A stretch of 64,000 nucleotides of DNA from Actinomadura rudentiformis. Its GTDB lineage: Bacteria; Actinomycetota; Actinomycetes; Streptosporangiales; Streptosporangiaceae. The first letter of the stretch is position 1. The number at the start of each line of letters is the position of its first letter. The stretch is from NCBI RefSeq assembly GCF_008923185.1, contig NZ_WBMT01000009.1, positions 124,001 to 188,000 on the forward strand, given 5' to 3'. Positions 57,009-64,000 of this stretch are shown here, one piece after another. The notes under the pieces were generated by a model. It saw only the letters and a program-made list of their open reading frames with translations. It had not been told where the DNA came from and ran no database searches. The translations under genes were made by a program, and so were the position numbers.

Positions 57009-58772
57009 TCACGCCGTGACCTGGCTGAGCGTGAAGTCGTCGAACGTCGCGCTGACCCGTTCCCTGGCTCCGGCGTCGAAGAGGACCAGCCCGGTCGACC
57101 CCTGGCGCAGCGGCTGAGCGGTGTCGGAGCGTTCGAAGACCTTGCTCCCGTTCACCCAGAGCCGGATGCTGGTCGCGGTGCCGCGCAGGTCCAGTTCGGC
57201 CTGGAGCCGGTTGTATCCGGTCGCCTTGAATCCGGGGACCTTCGCGGTGGCGAGTTCGGTCCCCTTGCCGCCGACGAGTTTCTCCAGCCGCGCTGTGCCG
57301 TCCGGCCGGAGCACGACGTCGTACCGGTCGTCGTTGGTGTTGAGCAGGTGCACGCCCGCGGCCCAGCTGACGTTCGTCTGGGACGGGTTGAGCCGGACCT
57401 TGACGTCCACGATGGAGTGCCGCGGCACCGAGGCCTGCTTGGTCGCCGTACACGTCTCCGTGTTGCCCGCCTGGGCCAGGATGTCCAGGAGGAACGCGCT
57501 GTCGCGATAACCCGCGCAGTCGCCCGAACCGTTGGGCCAGCCAGTGGACGTGTCGGCGAAATCGTCCTTCAGCACCGCGGCCCCGGCGGCAGGAGGCCCG
57601 TCGCCGGACGCCGGCGGACGTGCCCCGTTCGACCGCCACGGCTGGACGATGGCGACGGCGGCCACGGCCAGCACCAGCGCTCCGACCGCCAGATTGCGCG
57701 GTCGCCACGGCGGCGGTTTGCGGCCACCGGGACGCGCAGTCTCCGTGGGGGCCGGAGCCGTCTGGGGCATCAGCGGTGCCCCGGAAACCCCCTCATGCAG
57801 GGCAGGAGACTCGTGATGTGGTGTCGGCGTGACCGACGGCGCGGGTATGGGTGGCGCAGGTATGGGCTGTGCGGATACGGGCGGTTGCGCTGCCGCTCGT
57901 GCGTGGACGGGCTGTGGCTTGTGATCGGGCTCGGTCGACGGTTCGGTGGTGGCCGGGGCACGGAGACCGGTCAGCTCGCGGACGAGATCGGCCGTGTCCG
58001 GGCGGCGGGCCGGGTCCTTGTCCAGGGCACGGATCACCAGGGCCCGCAGGTCCGGGTCCAGGGCGCCGACCGCCGGTGGCTCGTTGACGACACGGTGGAT
58101 GATCTCTGGGATGGTGCCGCCGCTGAACGGGGCGTGCCCGGTGCCCGCGTACGTCAGGACACAGCCCCACGAGAACACGTCGGCGGCCGGGGTGAGCGCG
58201 CCGCCCCGCATGAGCTCCGGCGCGATGTACGACGGCGTGCCGACGAACTGCCCGGTCCGGGTCAGCCCGCCGCTGAGCGCGTCCAGGGCACGGGCGATGC
58301 CGAAGTCGATGACGCGCGGGCCGGTCGAAGACAGCAGCACGTTGGACGGCTTGAGGTCACGGTGCACGATCCCGGCGCCGTGGATGGCGCCCAGCGCGGT
58401 CGCGATGTTGACTGCCAGCCCCTCCAGGGCGCCTTCGCTCAGCGGCCCTTCGGCGCGGATGACCTGTTCCAGGGTGGGGCCGTCGACGTACTCGGTCACC
58501 ACGTACAGCGGCTCGCCGTCCAGCCGCGCGTCCAGCACGGCCGCGGTGCAGAACCGCCGCACCTGGCGTGCGGCCGTCACCTCTCGCCGGAACCGTTCGT
58601 TGAACGCGTCGTCGTCGGACAGCTCCTGGTTGATGACCTTGATGGCCACCCGCCGGCCCGCCTCGTCGAGGCCGAGATAGACCGTGCCCATCCCGCCGCG
58701 CCCGAGCCGGGCGGTGATCCGATAGTGCCCGAGCCGTTCAGGGTCGTTCGGCCGGACCGGGGTCGTTGGCAT
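57009..58772 (-). CDS. Transmembrane Ser/Thr kinase with lectin-like ectodomain, copy 1
   Basis: A 587-residue PknB-type kinase. ATG 58772 has GGGAGGGAAG upstream. The kinase (about residues 12-265) has GRGGMGTVYLG, VAIKVIN, HRDLKPSNVLL, VIDFGIARAL and GTPSYIAPELM. A Pro/Ala-rich linker precedes one membrane helix (RNLAVGALVLAVAAVAIVQPW). Outside, about 180 residues form a beta-rich domain (DDFADTSTGWP; VDVKVRLNPSQTNVSWAAGVHLLN; RLQAELDLRGTATSIRLWVNG), like concanavalin-type or DUF1080 folds. It probably senses a glycan or wall piece. Confidence 0.88.
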   Translation of the reverse strand: MPTTPVRPNDPERLGHYRITARLGRGGMGTVYLGLDEAGRRVAIKVINQELSDDDAFNERFRREVTAARQVRRFCTAAVLDARLDGEPLYVVTEYVDGPTLEQVIRAEGPLSEGALEGLAVNIATALGAIHGAGIVHRDLKPSNVLLSSTGPRVIDFGIARALDALSGGLTRTGQFVGTPSYIAPELMRGGALTPAADVFSWGCVLTYAGTGHAPFSGGTIPEIIHRVVNEPPAVGALDPDLRALVIRALDKDPARRPDTADLVRELTGLRAPATTEPSTEPDHKPQPVHARAAAQPPVSAQPIPAPPIPAPSVTPTPHHESPALHEGVSGAPLMPQTAPAPTETARPGGRKPPPWRPRNLAVGALVLAVAAVAIVQPWRSNGARPPASGDGPPAAGAAVLKDDFADTSTGWPNGSGDCAGYRDSAFLLDILAQAGNTETCTATKQASVPRHSIVDVKVRLNPSQTNVSWAAGVHLLNTNDDRYDVVLRPDGTARLEKLVGGKGTELATAKVPGFKATGYNRLQAELDLRGTATSIRLWVNGSKVFERSDTAQPLRQGSTGLVLFDAGARERVSATFDDFTLSQVTA

Positions 58773-58879
58773 CTTCCCTCCCACAATCATGAGATGCGAA
58801 AGGAAAGATCCACGTTCACGAGGGGCCGGAGAGATCTTGCCGGTGACCGGAGGTCCGGGCAGCTGACCCAGCCCTGGTC

Positions 58880-60727
58880 CTAGCCCTTGTCCTTGGGCTC
58901 GGTGAGCGAGAAATCATCGAAGAACGCCACGGCGTCGGTGTTCTGCGCGGCCGTTCGAGGGCGGTTCACCAAGAGGGCGGTGGTACCCAGTTTCAGGGGA
59001 TTCACGGTGTCGGTGTAGGCGAACGCCGGTTCCTCGTTGACCCAGACCTTGATCACGGTGTTGGCCCCGCTGAGGTCGAGCAGGACCTGGAGCCGGTTGA
59101 ACCCGTCGGTCTCGAAGTCCTCGATGTCGGCCACCCGGAGGCTGTTACCGGGGTTGCCGCCGGACTGCTTGCGGATGCTCACCTTGTGGTCGGGCCCGAT
59201 CACGACCGCGTAGCCGTCGGTGCCGTTGCCGACCAGGATCAGCCCCGCCTCCCATCGGCCGTTCTCGGGCCCGGACTGCAGCTTGATCTTGACATCGTGC
59301 AGGTAGCGGTTGGAGGGCCTGGGCTGCTGCCCCGGCACGGTGCAGTACTTGGAGTCGTCGGTGAGCACGGCGCTGATGCGGAACGCGTTGTCGGCCACCG
59401 CCCCGCAGCCGAGGGGATTCATCCCCCAGCCCGGTGCGTCGCCGTTGAACCGCTGGCGGGCGACGATGTCGGCGCCGTCATTGGGCGCCTCGGACGTTGA
59501 GCCCGCCGACGAGCTGCCTGTCGGCGAAGCGCTGGGTGAGCCGCTGGCTCCCGAGTCGCCGGAAGACGAGCCCTTGGAGGAGTCCGGACCGAAGACCATC
59601 GCCAGGACCACGGCGGCGATGACCGCGGGAGTGCCGCAGGCCATCGCGAAGTACGCTCGGCGCTTCGACCGCGGGCGCCGGGCGGGCGGCTCGGCGCTCC
59701 GCGGCGGCGCAGGCGGCGGCGTGGGAGGCATCGTGGGTGGGCTCTGGTGCTGCGCCCATGTGGTGGGCGTTGGCTCGGCCGGTGCCGATGGCGGGCCGGG
59801 AGGAGGCGGCGGCCCGTGCTGATCGGCCCAGGTCCTGCCGTCCTGGGGCGCGTTCTGGGGAGGACCCTGCTGCCAGGAGGCCTGGAGCGTGTCCGCGACC
59901 AGTCTCGGGCTGGGATCGGCGTGGCCGACGAGCCGGGCCAGGACGTCCTGCGTGGACGGGCGGCGCGCCGGGTCCTTGTCGAGCGCGGAGGCCACCAGAT
60001 CGTGCAGGTCGGGGTCGAGGCCGTCAAGCCTGGGCGGGTCGTGCGCCACGCGGTAGAGGGTCTCCGGGACGGTGACGCCCGAGAACGGCGCACGTCCCGT
60101 ACCGGCGTACGCGACCACGCAGCCCCAGGCGAAGACGTCGGCGGCCGGAGTGATCTCCTCGCCGCGCATGAGCTCGGGAGCGATGTAGGCGGGCGTGCCC
60201 ACGAACTGGCCTGTCCGCGTGGGGCCGTCCGCGGCGTCCAGGGCGCGGGCGATGCCGAAGTCGATGACGCGCGGGCCGGTCGAGGACAGCAGCACGTTGG
60301 ACGGCTTGAGGTCGCGGTGTACGATCCCGGCGGCGTGGATGGAGCTGAGCGCGGTCGCGATGCCGACGGCCAGGCCCTCGAGCGCGCCGCCGTGCATCGG
60401 CCCGTTCTGCTCGACGGCCTGATCGAGCGACGGCCCGTCCACGTACTCGGTCACCACGTACAGCGGTTCGCCGTCGAGCTGGGCGTCCAGCACGGCGGCC
60501 GTGGAGAACCGGCGGACCTGCCGGGCCGCGGTGACCTCGCGCCGGAACCGCTCGTGGAACGCGGGATCGTCGGCCAGCTCGGCGTTGATCACCTTGACGG
60601 CGACCGTCCGGCCGTCCGTGGTCTCGCCCAGGTAGACGGTTCCCATGCCACCGCGTCCGAGCCGGGCGGTGAGGCGGTACGACCCGAGCCGGGCGGGATC
60701 GGCCGATCGCAACGGCTCGGGGGACAT
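58880..60727 (-). CDS. Transmembrane Ser/Thr kinase with lectin-like ectodomain, copy 2
   Basis: A 615-residue paralogue of the first kinase. The start was set at ATG 60727 (GAGGAG upstream), not at the first in-frame ATG 60814, which lies in a repeat region. Kinase marks are GRGGMGTVYLG, HRDLKPSNVLL and VIDFGIARAL; then a long Pro-rich linker (about 300-380), a membrane helix (MACGTPAVIAAVVLAMVFG), a Ser/Gly-rich stalk and a beta-rich ectodomain (VKIKLQSGPENGRWEAGLILVG; VLLDLSGANTVIKVWVNEE). Block identity with the other two at the DNA level is high around the catalytic loop. Confidence 0.88.
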   Translation of the reverse strand: MSPEPLRSADPARLGSYRLTARLGRGGMGTVYLGETTDGRTVAVKVINAELADDPAFHERFRREVTAARQVRRFSTAAVLDAQLDGEPLYVVTEYVDGPSLDQAVEQNGPMHGGALEGLAVGIATALSSIHAAGIVHRDLKPSNVLLSSTGPRVIDFGIARALDAADGPTRTGQFVGTPAYIAPELMRGEEITPAADVFAWGCVVAYAGTGRAPFSGVTVPETLYRVAHDPPRLDGLDPDLHDLVASALDKDPARRPSTQDVLARLVGHADPSPRLVADTLQASWQQGPPQNAPQDGRTWADQHGPPPPPGPPSAPAEPTPTTWAQHQSPPTMPPTPPPAPPRSAEPPARRPRSKRRAYFAMACGTPAVIAAVVLAMVFGPDSSKGSSSGDSGASGSPSASPTGSSSAGSTSEAPNDGADIVARQRFNGDAPGWGMNPLGCGAVADNAFRISAVLTDDSKYCTVPGQQPRPSNRYLHDVKIKLQSGPENGRWEAGLILVGNGTDGYAVVIGPDHKVSIRKQSGGNPGNSLRVADIEDFETDGFNRLQVLLDLSGANTVIKVWVNEEPAFAYTDTVNPLKLGTTALLVNRPRTAAQNTDAVAFFDDFSLTEPKDKG

Positions 60728-60742
60728 CGAGGCTCCTCGTCT

Positions 60743-60798
60743 CATTTCCTGGGGCGCATTTCCTGGGGTGCTGGCCTGGGATCTCGCATTTCCTGGGG
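60743..60798. repeat. Three CATTTCCTGGGG repeats in a divergent promoter region
   Basis: The 12-base unit occurs at 60743, 60757 and 60787 (steps of 14 and 30 bases) in the 145-base gap between kinase 2 (minus) and the hydrolase (plus). Exact repeats at such spacing in a promoter region are suited to a regulator. No gene is seen in the gap. Confidence 0.7.
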
Positions 60799-60872
60799 CT
60801 TTGAGAAGATACACGCTTCCAGTAGGACGCCCGCCCGATCAAGCGCGTTCCGAACACCGTACGCTGACCGCC

Positions 60873-61841
60873 ATGAAAGCGACGGAGGACGTCCTCGGCC
60901 CCGGTTACGAGGCCATCGAACTGCCCCTCGAGAACGATACCGAGGGCGAGGTCGTGGCCACCCTCGTGCGGCGCCGGCGCCCGGGGGTGGAGCCGTCGCG
61001 GCGCGCCGTGCTCTACGTGCACGGGTTCGTCGACTACTTCTTCCAGGCCCATCTGGCCGACTTCTATGTCGATCAGGGGTTCGATTTCTACGCCCTCGAC
61101 CTGCGCAAGTACGGCCGGTCGCTGCGGCCCCACCAGACGCCCAACTTCGTGCAGAGCCTGTCCGACTACTATCCGGAGATCGACGAGGCGGTCCGGATCA
61201 TCCGCGAGGAGGACGGGCACGGCGTGCTCCTGCTCAACGGGCACTCCACCGGCGGCCTCGTCGCCGCTCTCTGGGCGGATCGCGTCAAGGGCCAGGGGCT
61301 GATCGACGGGCTCTTCCTCAACAGCCCGTTCCTCGACATCGCCGAACCGCTGGTCATGCGCAAGGTGGGCGCCGGGATCGCGCGGGCGCTGCGCCGCCGG
61401 TTCCCGTTGGCCAAGCTGCCCGCGGCGGTCTCGGACCGCTACGCGCGCAGCCTGCACCGCGATCATGAGGGTGAGTGGGAGTTCGACCTGGCGTGGAAAC
61501 CCCTGCCGGGCTTTCCCGTCCGTGCGGCGTGGCTGGCGGCCGTCCGCCGCGGGCAACTGCGCCTGCACGCCGGGCTGGACATCGACGTGCCCGTGCTGGT
61601 GATGTCGTCCGAACGCAGCGTCCGGCCCAAGCCCAAGCTCGCCGTGGCCGATCTGTCGAGTGCCGACGCGGTGCTGGACGTGGCGCACATGGCACGCTGG
61701 GCGCCGCGGCTCGGCCGCCACGTCACGCTCGTCCGGATCGACGGCGGCCTGCACGATCTCGTCCTGTCGCCCAAGCCCGCCCGTGACCAGGTGTTCGCCG
61801 AGCTCACCCGCTGGATGGCAGGCCACCTGCCCACTCCGTGA
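60873..61841 (+). CDS. Alpha/beta hydrolase (monoacylglycerol-lipase-like)
   Basis: A 322-residue hydrolase from ATG 60873. It has the oxyanion region VLYVHGFVDYF, the FDFYALDLRKYGRS turn, the nucleophile elbow LLNGHSTGGLVAAL (Ser125) and a late His in DGGLHDLVLS (near 304). This layout is that of serine aminopeptidase S33 or monoacylglycerol lipases. No signal peptide is seen. It is the only plus gene among the kinase genes and shares its promoter region with kinase 2. Substrate unknown. Confidence 0.85.
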   Translation: MKATEDVLGPGYEAIELPLENDTEGEVVATLVRRRRPGVEPSRRAVLYVHGFVDYFFQAHLADFYVDQGFDFYALDLRKYGRSLRPHQTPNFVQSLSDYYPEIDEAVRIIREEDGHGVLLLNGHSTGGLVAALWADRVKGQGLIDGLFLNSPFLDIAEPLVMRKVGAGIARALRRRFPLAKLPAAVSDRYARSLHRDHEGEWEFDLAWKPLPGFPVRAAWLAAVRRGQLRLHAGLDIDVPVLVMSSERSVRPKPKLAVADLSSADAVLDVAHMARWAPRLGRHVTLVRIDGGLHDLVLSPKPARDQVFAELTRWMAGHLPTP

Positions 61842-61881
61842 CGAGGAACGGGACGGGGCGTGGGAGGGGTGTCCCGGACGG

Positions 61882-63636
<1,755 letters not shown>

Positions 63637-63706
63637 CGTGATCCTGGAAGTGTGGGGTTTGTGAGGGTGTGGGGGTTTGTGCTGAAAGCACACCCTAGCG
63701 TTCCCC

Positions 63707-64000
63707 TTAAGGCGTCAGGATCAGCTTGCCGGCAGTGCGCCGGCCGGCCAGGTCCTCGTGCGCCGTACGGGCGTCCGCGAGGTCGTAGCGGCGCCCGATG
63801 TGCAGGCGCAGATCACCCGCCGCGATCCATCCGTACACCTCGGAGGCCCGCTGGAGGAGTTCCTCACGAGTGGCCGTGTAGTGCCCGAGGGAAGGCCGGG
63901 TGAGGTAGGCGCCGCCCGCGGCGTTGAGGCGTTGCGGGTCGAACGGCTCCACCTTGCCCCCGGCCGCCCCGTACAGGGCGAGGAGGCCGCGCCGACGGAC
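63707..64000 (-). CDS. Quinone oxidoreductase (MDR family), C-terminal part
   Basis: The gene continues past the window edge; the visible 97 residues are the C-terminus of an NADPH:quinone reductase (RRRGLLALYGAAGGKVEPFDP; RPSLGHYTATREELLQRASEVYGWIAAGDLRLHIG; YDLADARTAHEDLAGRRTAGKLILTP). The AAG-RTAGKL-(I/V)-L end is the family signature. Likely role is NADPH-dependent reduction of quinones or similar compounds. It is on the same strand as the kinase genes but separated by 70 bases. Confidence 0.85.
   Translation of the reverse strand, partial: VRRRGLLALYGAAGGKVEPFDPQRLNAAGGAYLTRPSLGHYTATREELLQRASEVYGWIAAGDLRLHIGRRYDLADARTAHEDLAGRRTAGKLILTP

Noticed and set aside
60728..60814. Upstream ATG 60814 as the start of kinase 2
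   Set aside because: The added residues come from the CATTTCCTGGGG repeats, and the ATG at 60727 has a good ribosome site and aligns with its paralogues.

Overview
The window is high-GC actinobacterial DNA. Abundant GTG/TTG starts, tightly overlapping ATGA/GTGA gene junctions, Ser/Thr kinases with ectodomains, DUF397 and DUF5753 regulators and a Nur-type nickel operator fit a filamentous actinomycete, perhaps of the Streptosporangiales. Genus cannot be decided from this sequence. It divides at about 30.66 kb into an integrated mobile element (left) and chromosomal genes (right).

Mobile element, morphogenesis arm (1-17.43 kb, all plus strand). This is a long-tailed (siphovirus-type) module in canonical order: decoration protein, major capsid protein, connectors, tail terminator, tail tube, a pair of tail assembly chaperones joined by a -1 frameshift site (CCCAAAA), a 1580-residue tape measure with an NlpC/P60 hydrolase inside it, baseplate proteins, small membrane proteins, an endolysin, a DEDDh 3'-5' exoribonuclease and a holin. 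It closes with a strong terminator. Terminase and portal genes would lie left of the window.

Mobile element, control and transfer arm (17.6-30.66 kb, mostly minus strand). It holds small zinc-finger proteins, a short GntR regulator and a ribbon-helix-helix protein beside palindromic operators, a tyrosine recombinase at the end of a long minus operon, an FtsK/TraB-type DNA translocase with a gamma-like winged helix, SpdB/DUF2637 membrane proteins, an array of GTCA repeats next to the translocase gene, a two-hairpin RNA-like element, and a DUF5753/DUF397 regulator pair. This gene set is that of actinomycete integrative and conjugative elements. No junction with the phage arm is visible. The element ends in the 5' half of a tRNA-Arg(TCT) gene, taken as the right attachment site.

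Chromosomal part (30.7-64 kb). It contains an APH-type phosphotransferase with cobD and cobQ; a secreted hydrolase-like protein; a YtpQ/DUF1444-like protein; a benzoate-CoA-ligase-like enzyme; a nickel/peptide ABC importer operon (nikA, nikB, nikC and a fused nikDE) under a Nur-like box; a polysaccharide deacetylase; a MarR/MFS divergent pair; a LysE exporter; two unknown paralogous-looking proteins; a MauE-thioredoxin fusion; and a broken lanthipeptide locus. In that locus an ABC exporter and a LanKC synthetase meet head to head, both without their 5' ends, and lanKC is also frameshifted before its cyclase domain. A cobalamin riboswitch then controls cobN. The window ends with three paralogous Ser/Thr kinases with lectin-like ectodomains, an alpha/beta hydrolase among them, and the 3' end of a quinone oxidoreductase gene.
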